Source: an uncultured Marvinbryantia sp. (GTDB lineage: Bacteria > Bacillota > Clostridia > Lachnospirales > Lachnospiraceae). Taken from it: a DNA stretch of 32,495 bases. Below are positions 24,463-32,439 of the stretch, piece by piece. The position numbers were made by a program, and so were the translations under genes. Numbering within the stretch: position 1 is the stretch's first letter; every line of letters starts with the position of its first letter. A model generated the notes under the pieces. That model saw only the letters and a program-made list of their open reading frames with translations. It did not search any database and was not told the origin of the DNA. Location: the NCBI GenBank assembly GCA_937915375.1, contig CALDMO010000022.1, positions 1 through 32,495 of the forward strand, in the 5' to 3' direction.

Positions 24463-26103
24463 TTATCCAAAAACCACTTCTGTATGATGAAGCGCTTTTG
24501 CTTCCAACAGTTCCTTAAAGGTATTGTAACCGCTCTCGGCAATATCCCAGCCGAAATTGTAGCCCTTGATCTCATCCATATATTCTACATAATCGCAGAT
24601 ATACAGATCAATTTTGGATACATCTCTGTCCTTGATCGCCACTGTATTCGTAGATCCGCCGCTACCGTATTCCATTAACTGCCCTTCCGCATCAAGAACA
24701 ACCGTGAAACCGTCCGCCGTTCCCATTGCATCTTCAAATGTGATTTCAAACGGCGTCTTTGTAACGCTTACAATGCCAAGACCATTTTCATCAATGTCAT
24801 TGATCTCCTTTACAATCGTTTCGCTGGTATCCTTTGTTACATCAACAGAAAACTCCCAGTCGCCGTCCATAAACCAATTCGAATATTCATTAAACAAACC
24901 ATTCGCTTCTGGATATTTCTCATAGAATTTTTGATACATTTCATTGAACAGCTGATGTTCTATTTCCTTTTCTTCGTCTGTAAAATTCTCGTAATCAGCC
25001 TCATTCAGTCCATGCTCCGCCATCGCCGCGTCATACGCATCTTTCAATTCCTGCGGCATCTGCGGCGTTTCATTTTCCGCTTTATCTCCGATAATCTGAT
25101 GTACATTCATCGTAAAGGTAAACGAATCCGGTATTTCAATGAGCTTGTAATAATCGTCGTAGACCGGACCGCCTGCTGCCGCAATTGCCTCATTTTCCGC
25201 TGTTTTTTCTTCTCCGAGCGGCTTTGCGTATTTACTGTAATCACCGGAGAATCCAAGATTTTCTCCAAGTTCCTCAAAAACATGACCAATCAGCGGAATG
25301 TTTTCTGCCAGCGCCGGATTAGACACACATATAACGGTAAATACTGCAGCTGCCGCAACCGCGCCGCCCATCACTTTGGTCATAAAACGCATACGGCGTC
25401 TGTCCGGTTTATGGCGCCTTGCTTCCTCCTGCGGCATCTTTTGGCCGGATGCCACGCGGATCTTCGCAAATGCCTGCTCCTTTGCTTTATCCACACTTTC
25501 CGGAACGGAAAATTCTCTTGACAGTGTCTTTTCTCTTTTTTCATCTGAAACCTCTCCTTTTCTCTGAATTATCGTCATTGATTGTCGGCCCGTGTTTCCC
25601 TGTCTCGGAGTGTTGGCATATACGGCGCGAATCTGTTCCCGCGCTCTGGACAGCCTGGTTTTAACCGTATTTTCATTCATGTCCAAAAGTTCGGCAATCT
25701 CACTGATCTTATAGCCTTCTACATAATACAAGACTAAAATGATCCGATACTTTTCTTCTACCTGAGAAAGCATTTCCTTAAATTCAAATTCCGCCATTGA
25801 CATATCTTTTCGCGGAATTTCCGGAAAATCCTCCTGTAAATTCATATTACGGTAATGACGCAAGATCTGGTTGCATTCATTAATCAAAATACGGATCAGC
25901 CACGTTTTAAAATACTCCGGATTTTTTAACGTATGGATTTTTTCAAAGCAGATTAAGATGGTATCCTGAATTGCATCAGCCGCATCCTCGTCATTACCTA
26001 AGATCGCCCGAGCCACCTTGTACATCGCCAGGGAATTGCATTCTATCAATTCCAGAAATGCATCGGTATCTGATCTCATCGCCCTTTTCACAAGCTGTAC
26101 CAT
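24463..26103 (-). CDS. ECF sigma factor fused in frame to a DUF4179-type membrane anti-sigma protein
   Basis: One 546-residue frame holds two proteins that are normally separate. Residues 12-82 are sigma region 2 and 112-162 region 4 (VEGYKISEIAELLDMNENT, then VKTRLSRAREQIR), a complete ECF sigma factor that recruits RNA polymerase to target promoters. Residues about 187-235 are the cytoplasmic part of a DUF4179 anti-sigma protein (REKTLSREFSVPESVDKAKE). A membrane helix follows at about 240-262 and an extracellular domain at 265-546. At the joint, AAAGGAG (25554-25560) is followed nine bases later by an ATG (25542-25544) and a run of six A, but that ATG is one base out of frame with the DUF4179 part. 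One added A would give two overlapping genes. The sequence cannot tell a true fusion from an indel. The ATG at 26103 has AGGAGG upstream. Confidence 0.85.
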   Translation of the reverse strand: MVQLVKRAMRSDTDAFLELIECNSLAMYKVARAILGNDEDAADAIQDTILICFEKIHTLKNPEYFKTWLIRILINECNQILRHYRNMNLQEDFPEIPRKDMSMAEFEFKEMLSQVEEKYRIILVLYYVEGYKISEIAELLDMNENTVKTRLSRAREQIRAVYANTPRQGNTGRQSMTIIQRKGEVSDEKREKTLSREFSVPESVDKAKEQAFAKIRVASGQKMPQEEARRHKPDRRRMRFMTKVMGGAVAAAAVFTVICVSNPALAENIPLIGHVFEELGENLGFSGDYSKYAKPLGEEKTAENEAIAAAGGPVYDDYYKLIEIPDSFTFTMNVHQIIGDKAENETPQMPQELKDAYDAAMAEHGLNEADYENFTDEEKEIEHQLFNEMYQKFYEKYPEANGLFNEYSNWFMDGDWEFSVDVTKDTSETIVKEINDIDENGLGIVSVTKTPFEITFEDAMGTADGFTVVLDAEGQLMEYGSGGSTNTVAIKDRDVSKIDLYICDYVEYMDEIKGYNFGWDIAESGYNTFKELLEAKALHHTEVVFG

Positions 26104-26154
26104 ACCGTTCCTCCTTTCGCATAGCCTTCCCTGTTTTACGGGCTTAGGGAAATA

Positions 26155-26215
26155 GCCCGGTTCCATCCGAATGGTTGTTTTTACCGATTACAACCATTAG
26201 ATGAACAAACCGGGC
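26155..26215. other. Nested inverted repeat between ABC permease and sigma gene
   Basis: Outer arms GCCCGGTT (26155-26162) and AACCGGGC (26208-26215) enclose inner arms AATGGTTGT (26170-26178) and ACAACCATT (26190-26198). All four arms pair perfectly, giving a two-tier hairpin of 61 bases. Neither strand has a T-run after it, so it is not a typical terminator. It lies about 50 bases upstream of the sigma gene start, in a gap of 135 bases that holds nothing else I recognise. Confidence 0.65.
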
Positions 26216-26238
26216 CAAAGGTTTCAGATATTTAAAAT

Positions 26239-28224
26239 TTATTCATTCACAATTCCATAATAAGATTTTGCCGTCAGCGCATAAACAATAATATAGACAA
26301 CCGTAAAAACAGCTCCCGTGATCAGCGTCACCATTAAAAACAGAGTCCAGTTATTCATATAGAATGCCTGCAGGATACGCAGCATCAACGGAAACGCCGC
26401 CGCGCAGTGTACAAGCGCAGTTCCCAGCGGCAGGAAAAACAAAAGCAGAATCTGACTTTTGATGCAGTGTCTGACCTCTTGCCGATCCATGCCGACTTTT
26501 TTCATGATTACGAAATTACTGCGGTCATCATACCCTTCCACCATCTGTTTGTAATAAATAATCAATACTGTCGCCATCAAAAACAGCGCACCGAGAAAGA
26601 TTCCCAGAAACAGCATACTGCCGTACATAATATGCAGTTCATCACGCGACGTATAACGACACTGTAGCTGTGTTTCATAATTCCGATCAATCACATTTTT
26701 ACGAAGCGTTTCATAAAACTGTACCGCATCCGCATCCGTACCGGAAACATCCGCTTGTATCAGATATCTGATTGGACTGTAAAGCTGATATCTTTCTTTC
26801 TGGTTTTCAAAAATAGTTCTTAATGTCTCATCTTTGCTGACCACAACATTATACCAGCCCGGCACCATATGCGCCATATCGTTGCTGACAGGGAATTTAT
26901 CAAGCTTTGTTTTCACCTGATATGTTTCTCCCATCAGCTCAAAAGAATCCATTTTTTCACCCTTTTCGGTATTCACTGCCACTTCATTTCCAGAAAGCTT
27001 CAGATCCTCTCCGGTCAGTTCCCGATACGTATCCGCTGTAATAAACGTAAGTGCCGCCAGCTCCGAAAGCTGTACATTTCCGTCCTGTTCCGCAGAAAAT
27101 CCGCCCGGCACTTTTCGGTAGGAAACGCTCAGGCTCTTATAAGCGCTGAAATTTTCCAGTTCCAGATCGCACTGCTCTGCCGTCTGATAAAATACTTTTT
27201 CCAGTTCTTTGGCATCTTCACTGACATTTGCCGCTTCATACTCATCATTATCGGAAGTGGCAGATATTTCGGTCGGAAAACGTCCGATCAGAATATCTTT
27301 CATTCCCGCATATAGACAGACCGTAGTAGAAATCACCAATAACACGCCGGTCGAAAGAATACAGATATTTGCCAGACCGACTGCGTTCTGCTTCATGCGG
27401 TAGATCAGACCGGAAACTGCTACAAAATGATTGGTTTTATAATAAAAACGTTTTTTCTTTTTCAATAATTTCAGAATCGTGATACTGCCCGCCAAAAACA
27501 AAAGATAAGTACCGATCACAACCGCCAAAACCGCGATCAGAAAATTCACCAGCGCTGCCATAATATTGTCCGTTGTAACAGCAATATAATAGCCAAAGCC
27601 GATCAACGTCGTGCCGACAAGCGCCAGAAACCATCTTGCTTTCGGCTCTCTTTCCCCGACATTTCCGCTCTTTAGCAACTCGACCGCAGACGCTCTTCCA
27701 ATCTGGACAATGTTATAAATCAGTATCAGTGCAAAGATTGCAGCGAACACCGCCAGCGTCATTTTAAGCGCATACGGCTGCATCTCATAGGAAACGCTGA
27801 CCTTCAATTGAAACACCTTTAACAACACCAAAAACATCAGACGGTCAAAAAGCTGACCGAAAAGGATGCCCGCTGTGAGCCCGCCTGCCGCTACAATCAA
27901 GGTCTCCCAAATCAGGATGCGGGAAATATGGCGTTTTTCCAGTCCCAGGATATGGTACAAACCAAGTTCTTTTTTACGACGTTTCATCAAAAAGCTGTTT
28001 GTATAAAAGAGAAAGATCACTGAAAAAATACCGATGATCACTACACCGAAACCGAGGATTTCTTTTACCGTAGCAAATTCTTCATACTGCGGATTCCGGC
28101 TGATACTGCACATATTAAAAAACATTGCTACCGTCATGATGATTGTCAGAATATACGGCAGATAAAACTTTCGATTGTTGCGGATATTAGTAAGCGCCAT
28201 AGAGCGAAACAGTGTTCTACGCAT
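26239..28224 (-). CDS. ABC transporter permease, BceB type (FtsX family)
   Basis: The 661-residue permease has the BceB plan: ten membrane helices with a large extracellular domain of about 230 residues between helices 7 and 8 (about 305-535). FtsX-like core segments lie on both sides. In the Bce systems this protein removes peptide antibiotics such as bacitracin from their lipid target and passes the signal to the partner histidine kinase. The ATG at 28224 overlaps the end of the ATPase gene by eight bases with GGTGGTGAG just before it. A GTG at 28236 is the only other choice. The ATPase, kinase and regulator genes directly upstream on the same strand complete the set. The actual peptide recognised is not readable from the sequence. 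Confidence 0.92.
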   Translation of the reverse strand: MRRTLFRSMALTNIRNNRKFYLPYILTIIMTVAMFFNMCSISRNPQYEEFATVKEILGFGVVIIGIFSVIFLFYTNSFLMKRRKKELGLYHILGLEKRHISRILIWETLIVAAGGLTAGILFGQLFDRLMFLVLLKVFQLKVSVSYEMQPYALKMTLAVFAAIFALILIYNIVQIGRASAVELLKSGNVGEREPKARWFLALVGTTLIGFGYYIAVTTDNIMAALVNFLIAVLAVVIGTYLLFLAGSITILKLLKKKKRFYYKTNHFVAVSGLIYRMKQNAVGLANICILSTGVLLVISTTVCLYAGMKDILIGRFPTEISATSDNDEYEAANVSEDAKELEKVFYQTAEQCDLELENFSAYKSLSVSYRKVPGGFSAEQDGNVQLSELAALTFITADTYRELTGEDLKLSGNEVAVNTEKGEKMDSFELMGETYQVKTKLDKFPVSNDMAHMVPGWYNVVVSKDETLRTIFENQKERYQLYSPIRYLIQADVSGTDADAVQFYETLRKNVIDRNYETQLQCRYTSRDELHIMYGSMLFLGIFLGALFLMATVLIIYYKQMVEGYDDRSNFVIMKKVGMDRQEVRHCIKSQILLLFFLPLGTALVHCAAAFPLMLRILQAFYMNNWTLFLMVTLITGAVFTVVYIIVYALTAKSYYGIVNE

Positions 28225-28984
28225 TGTACTCACCACCCGTCGTCAAAATCGTCAGAGTGTTTGAAATCTTTTCAAACATCTCCTGACTGGACATACTACC
28301 GCGGTAAATCTGGTGAAATACCTCGCCGTCTTTGATAAAAAGCACACGCTTTGCATGACTGGCCGCTTTCGTAGAATGCGTTACCATCAAAATCGTCTGT
28401 CCTTCGCTGTTGATCTGACCAAAAAGCTTTAACAATGCGTCTGCCGCCTTGGAATCCAGCGCTCCCGTCGGTTCATCCGCCAGAATCAGTTTGGGATTTG
28501 TGATCAGAGCTCTCGCTACTGCCACGCGCTGTTTCTGACCGCCGGATACTTCATAAGGAAATTTTTTCAGGATATCGCAAATGCCCAGTTTTTCTGTGAT
28601 TGCCCGCATCCGCTGCTCCATCTGGTGATAATTCACACCGGAAAGTACCAACGGCAGCATGATATTATCCTCCAGTGAAAACGTATCCAGCAAGTTGAAA
28701 TCCTGAAATACAAATCCAAGATTATCCCTCCGAAATGCCGACAGTTCCCTGTCTTTGATCGCCACAATATTCTTTCCGTGCAGGCGCACCTCACCGCTCG
28801 TCGGTTTGTCCAGCGAAGCAAGGATGTTGAGCAGGGTTGTCTTACCGCTGCCGCTCTCTCCCATAATCGCCACGTATTCACCTTCCTCCACGGAAAAAGT
28901 CACGTTTTTAAGCGCCTCCACATTATTTCCGCCAAATCTTGTCGTATATACCTTCTTTATATTGTTTACTTCCAGCATTGCCAT
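28217..28984 (-). CDS. ABC transporter ATP-binding protein, BceA type
   Basis: The 255-residue ATPase has Walker A GESGSGKTTLLN near residues 40-51, signature VSGGQKQRVAVA, and Walker B LILADEPTGALD, the pattern of the MacB/LolD/BceA branch that pairs with FtsX-like permeases. It powers the permease encoded immediately downstream, whose start overlaps its end. The ATG at 28984 has AGGAGG seven bases upstream. Upstream in-frame sequence is Arg-rich and not part of the family. The kinase gene ends 120 bases before it with no clear terminator in the gap. Confidence 0.95.
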   Translation of the reverse strand: MAMLEVNNIKKVYTTRFGGNNVEALKNVTFSVEEGEYVAIMGESGSGKTTLLNILASLDKPTSGEVRLHGKNIVAIKDRELSAFRRDNLGFVFQDFNLLDTFSLEDNIMLPLVLSGVNYHQMEQRMRAITEKLGICDILKKFPYEVSGGQKQRVAVARALITNPKLILADEPTGALDSKAADALLKLFGQINSEGQTILMVTHSTKAASHAKRVLFIKDGEVFHQIYRGSMSSQEMFEKISNTLTILTTGGEYNA

Positions 28985-29104
28985 TTTTCTGCCTCCTTCT
29001 GTATTCGCCTGCTTCCGCCGCAGTTTCCGGCGAAGCACATTGCTGTCTTACAATAAGAAGTATAAACAAAAATGATGACCCCTGCCATTTCTCTGACTTA
29101 CATT

Positions 29105-30124
29105 TTAATCGAAAACCTTACCATTTTGTAAGATTGCGTTATTTTCCTGTCTCACAGTAATGCATACCCGCGTTCCCTCATCTGGCTTTGAAAATATCTC
29201 TATTTTATGGCCGAGTTTGTTTAAGATCTGACGGCACAGGTACAGTCCCAATCCAGTCGCCTTCTTATCCATACGGCCATTATAACCAGTATAGCCTTTC
29301 TCAAACACACGCGGAAGATCCTCCGCGGAAATACCGATACCGGTATCCTCGATCACAAAACAATCATTTCCAGACGCATAAATAGAAATCTTCCCCTTCT
29401 TCGTATATTTGAGGGCATTTGAAAGAATCTGCTCGATCACAAAAACCATCCATTTCTCATCCGTGATCAAAGTGATCCCTGTCTCCTGAAAGTCAAGTGC
29501 GATCTTACTGCTGATAAACAGCTTAGCGTATTTGCGTACCGCCTGCCGGATCATATCATCCAACGCATACGGCTGCAGCAGAAAATCATTGGTACTGCTT
29601 CCCAAACGCAAATACTGCAGCGCCATGTTCGTATACTGTTCGATTTTAAACAATTCCGACGCCATCTCGCGGTTTTCTTTGGTATCCTCTGACTGCAAAA
29701 GCAGGTTCATCGCTGAGATCGGCGTTTTAATCTGATGTGTCCAGGCAGTAAAATAATCGGTAAGTTCCGCGTAAGCTGCCTCCAGACTGCTTTGCATCTC
29801 CAGTTTATCACGGTACAGAGCATGAACAAGCTCTTGATAATCCTCTTCCAGCAGATCCATTGCTTCCGGCAGACGCTCCGGAAGCGGATGCTCCGGTACC
29901 GAATAAATACGCTCAATCATTTTATGATGCGATACATAACGTGCAAAATCAAACGTCAGCAGCAGCGCTCCCGGCACAACACAGAGGATAGTTGCGTATC
30001 CGACTGCTTCCAGCGGTAGGTCATACAGAAAAAATACGATACAGAAAAAGAATGCCGCGACCGCGCACCACAAAAACACTTTCCATATACGGCGCAGGTA
30101 CCCTTTGATGAGCTTACTCCACAA
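29105..30124 (-). CDS. Sensor histidine kinase, BceS-like (intramembrane-sensing)
   Basis: The 339-residue kinase has two close-set membrane helices (about 14-34 and 40-60) with almost no extracellular loop, the hallmark of kinases that sense through an ABC permease. The phosphoacceptor is His130 in AWTHQIKTPISAMNLL. The ATP-binding domain has an N-box at EQILSNALKYTKKG, a G1 box IEDTGIGIS and a G2 box TGLGLYLC. The start appears to be TTG at 30124, overlapping the regulator gene by 11 bases. No better start follows before the first helix. The regulator immediately upstream is its expected partner. Confidence 0.92.
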   Translation of the reverse strand: MWSKLIKGYLRRIWKVFLWCAVAAFFFCIVFFLYDLPLEAVGYATILCVVPGALLLTFDFARYVSHHKMIERIYSVPEHPLPERLPEAMDLLEEDYQELVHALYRDKLEMQSSLEAAYAELTDYFTAWTHQIKTPISAMNLLLQSEDTKENREMASELFKIEQYTNMALQYLRLGSSTNDFLLQPYALDDMIRQAVRKYAKLFISSKIALDFQETGITLITDEKWMVFVIEQILSNALKYTKKGKISIYASGNDCFVIEDTGIGISAEDLPRVFEKGYTGYNGRMDKKATGLGLYLCRQILNKLGHKIEIFSKPDEGTRVCITVRQENNAILQNGKVFD

Positions 30125-30785
30125 GATAACCCAGTCCCTTCTTTGTCTTGATAAATTCCGTCAATCCTGCCTGCTCCAGTTTTTTGCGCAAACGCGTAAC
30201 ATTGACAGTCAGCGTATTGTCGTCAATAAAGCTGTCCGTCTCCCACAGTCGTGTCATCAATGCATCGCGGCTGACTGTCTTTCCTTTGTTCTCCATCAGA
30301 AACAGGAGGATTTTATATTCATTTTTAGACAGTTCAATATTCTGCCGTTCATATGTCAATGTAGTATTTCCTGTATTTAACACAGCTCCACGATGTTCGA
30401 TCAGATTCATTTGTCCGCTAAAATCGTAGGCACGACGCAGCACCGCCTGCATCTTCGCCGTGAGAATATTCATATCAAATGGTTTTGCAATAAAATCATC
30501 CGCTCCCATATTAATTGCCATTAGGATGTTCATATTATCGGAAGCGGAAGATAAAAAGAGCACCGGCACTTTAGAAATCCTGCGGATTTCTGTACACCAG
30601 TGATAACCGTTATAAAACGGCAGAGAAATATCCATCAGAACCAATTGCGGTTCCAGTTTTACAAATTCACTGATCACATTTTTAAAATCACTGACGCAGC
30701 GCGCGTCATAACCCCAGGAATTGAGGTGTTCACGGATCTTCTCCGCGATAATCCGATCATCTTCTACGATACATATTTTGTACAT
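30114..30785 (-). CDS. OmpR/PhoB-family response regulator, BceR-like
   Basis: The 223-residue regulator has a receiver domain (1-118) with acidic pocket EDD at 8-10, phosphorylation site Asp52 in VLMDISLP, and conserved Lys at about 101 in FIAKPFDMN. A winged-helix trans_reg_C domain follows (about 128-222, with LSKNEYKILLFLMENKG and NVTRLRKKLEQAG). It should activate the ABC genes downstream when its kinase senses a cell-wall peptide antibiotic. The ATG at 30785 is preceded by AAAAGGAAAACC. The promoter and 5' hairpin upstream suggest one transcript for regulator, kinase and ABC genes, with a possible further promoter before the ATPase. Confidence 0.95.
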   Translation of the reverse strand: MYKICIVEDDRIIAEKIREHLNSWGYDARCVSDFKNVISEFVKLEPQLVLMDISLPFYNGYHWCTEIRRISKVPVLFLSSASDNMNILMAINMGADDFIAKPFDMNILTAKMQAVLRRAYDFSGQMNLIEHRGAVLNTGNTTLTYERQNIELSKNEYKILLFLMENKGKTVSRDALMTRLWETDSFIDDNTLTVNVTRLRKKLEQAGLTEFIKTKKGLGYLVE

Positions 30786-30828
30786 GGTTTTCCTTTTCTT
30801 TCAAATAGTGCTTTGCTCACTTTATTAC

Positions 30829-30870
30829 AGGAAAACCGCGCCATACATCTATGTACAGCGCGGTTGTCCT
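30829..30870 (-). other. Long stem-loop at the predicted 5' end of the Bce-like operon mRNA
   Basis: In minus-strand RNA a 15-base stem (30865-30851 with 30848-30834 as opposing arms) closes around a two-base tip, with two G-U pairs at the middle. In plus-strand RNA the same positions are C-A mismatches, so the structure belongs to minus-strand transcripts. It may be the terminator of folD, with TTTTCC after it, or a 5' stabilising hairpin of the downstream operon. Confidence 0.6.
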
Positions 30871-30871
30871 A

Positions 30872-30901
30872 AGTATAAGGAATCTACAGACCTGCTGTAA
30901 A
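30872..30901 (-). promoter_or_regulatory. Predicted sigma-A promoter of the Bce-like regulator operon
   Basis: On the minus strand TTTACA (30896-30901) lies 18 bases from TATACT (30872-30877), just after the folD stop. Transcription would begin near 30865, the first base of the long stem-loop. Confidence 0.5.
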
Positions 30902-30919
30902 CTTCCCTTCCATATATAA

Positions 30920-31768
30920 TTACATTGTACGCATTGCAGCTTCCACTACATGTCCAACCAGTACAGAAGTAGTTACACTTCCAACACCGCCCGGAACCGG
31001 AGTGATTGCCTCTACGATCGGCTCTACTGCAGCATAGTCAACGTCTCCGCAAAGCTTGCCTTCCTCGTTTACGTTGATACCTACATCGATGATGGTCTGA
31101 CCTTCTCTGACATACTCAGCGCCTACAACACCAGCACGACCTGCAGCGACGATGATGATATCAGCTTCGCGTGCTACAGACGGCATATCTACCGTTCTGG
31201 TATGGCATACCGTAACTGTTGCATTTTTCTTGATCAGCATCATAGCAGCCGGTTTTCCAACTACCAGACTTCTACCGATCACAACTGCCTTTTTACCTGT
31301 GCAGTCGATTCCGTAATGATCAAGGATTTCCATGCAGGCCTGCGGCGTACACGGCGGAAAACCAATCTTTTTACCGGTAAATACGCCGGACATAGAAAGA
31401 TCTGTCATGCAGTCTACGTCTTTTTCCGGAGCCAGCGCATTCTCGATCACTGCCTGATCGAGATGTTTCGGCAGCGGACGGAACAACAGCACGCCATGGA
31501 TCTTATCATCCTTGTTTACTTTATCAATTGTTGCCAGAAGTTCTTCCTGTGTTACGTCCTCCGGAAGAAGGATTTTTTCACAGGCAACGCCCAGTGTCTC
31601 GCAGCGTTTGGTTGCACCTTTTTCGTAAGAAATATCGCTCGGGTTTTCACCCACACGAATGATCGCCAGTGTCGGATTTACACCCTTTTCCTGACAAGCC
31701 GCAACATTTGCCTTAATTCTTTCATTCAGGGCTGCGGTTACTTCTTTGCCTAATAACTGTTTTGCCAT
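30920..31768 (-). CDS. folD: Methylenetetrahydrofolate dehydrogenase FolD, probably lacking cyclohydrolase activity
   Basis: FolD oxidises 5,10-methylene-THF to methenyl-THF with NAD(P)+, and in most bacteria also hydrolyses methenyl-THF to 10-formyl-THF. The 282-residue product has the family Rossmann motif VVIGRSLVVGKPAAMML near 160 and the C-terminal PGGVGSVTTSVLVGH. At the catalytic motif, usually YxxxK, it reads SYEKGATK, so Tyr48 is kept but the Lys (human Lys56) is replaced by Ala52. The usual VQLPLP strand reads LLFRPLP, so the catalytic Gln is Phe. The KDVD Asp remains. Cyclohydrolase activity is therefore probably lost, which fits the separate fchA gene 14 bases upstream. The start at 31768 has AGAAGGAGAAA upstream. 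Confidence 0.93.
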   Translation of the reverse strand: MAKQLLGKEVTAALNERIKANVAACQEKGVNPTLAIIRVGENPSDISYEKGATKRCETLGVACEKILLPEDVTQEELLATIDKVNKDDKIHGVLLFRPLPKHLDQAVIENALAPEKDVDCMTDLSMSGVFTGKKIGFPPCTPQACMEILDHYGIDCTGKKAVVIGRSLVVGKPAAMMLIKKNATVTVCHTRTVDMPSVAREADIIIVAAGRAGVVGAEYVREGQTIIDVGINVNEEGKLCGDVDYAAVEPIVEAITPVPGGVGSVTTSVLVGHVVEAAMRTM

Positions 31769-31782
31769 GATTTTTCTCCTTC

Positions 31783-32412
31783 TTATTTCAATCTTCCAAG
31801 AACGCTGTCAAAAATTTTATCTGCTTTTACTGTGTAATCTTCCAGCATCTTATCGCATTTTGCATTCAGTTCCTCTGCCAGCGCACGGTCTGCCATAGAT
31901 TTCGTATTAATATACACGTTCAGGCTTGCTCCCTTTAAAGCTGCCTTGCAGAATGCGACGCCTACACCTGCGTCACTGATTGCCAGTGTAGAGCCTTTTG
32001 CGGCAAATTCCGCAATAATATCAATTGCCTCACAGCATTTTTCCATAATCTCCATCGGAACAGAGCAGGCATCCTTTAAAACGATCGCCATTACGCGCGC
32101 TTTTTCTGCCTTTTCTTCCTCCGTCTCCTTCGGAAGACCATATGCTTTGGAAAGTGGTTCAAATACTTCTGCGTCACGTTCAATCAGACGCAGGAAATCT
32201 TTCTGCAGCTGATCACATTTGCCCTTCAGCTCCCACATTTCCTCTTCTACTTCAGCGTATTTTTTCTTTCCAACGGTCAGGCTGCCCACCATATTGCCAA
32301 GCGCTGTACCGACTGCCGCTACAAGCGCGGACGCGCCGCCGCCGCCCGGAACCGGAGCTTTGGAAGCCAGAACCTCTACAAATTCGTTACACGGAACGGT
32401 TGAAAATCCCAT
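31783..32412 (-). CDS. fchA: Methenyltetrahydrofolate cyclohydrolase (FchA; FTCD cyclodeaminase-like fold)
   Basis: The 209-residue protein matches the cyclodeaminase/cyclohydrolase domain of formiminotransferase-cyclodeaminase: PVPGGGGASALVAAVGTALGNMV near residues 20-43, then charged helices. The C-terminal half carries KAALKGASLNVYINTKSM. In acetogens and purine fermenters this stand-alone form hydrolyses methenyl-THF to formyl-THF. Its place between fhs and folD and the altered catalytic residues of the FolD here both support cyclohydrolase rather than deaminase. The ATG at 32412 has AGGAGG eight bases upstream. Confidence 0.9.
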   Translation of the reverse strand: MGFSTVPCNEFVEVLASKAPVPGGGGASALVAAVGTALGNMVGSLTVGKKKYAEVEEEMWELKGKCDQLQKDFLRLIERDAEVFEPLSKAYGLPKETEEEKAEKARVMAIVLKDACSVPMEIMEKCCEAIDIIAEFAAKGSTLAISDAGVGVAFCKAALKGASLNVYINTKSMADRALAEELNAKCDKMLEDYTVKADKIFDSVLGRLK

Positions 32413-32439
32413 TGTAGTATCCTCCTATAAGCAATTTTC

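Noticed and set aside
29047..29132. Repeated TGTAAG-type motifs near the start of the ABC ATPase transcript as a possible BceR box
   Set aside because: The spacing (about 50 bases) and orientation do not match the inverted-repeat layout known for BceR-type regulators, and the short motif could be chance.
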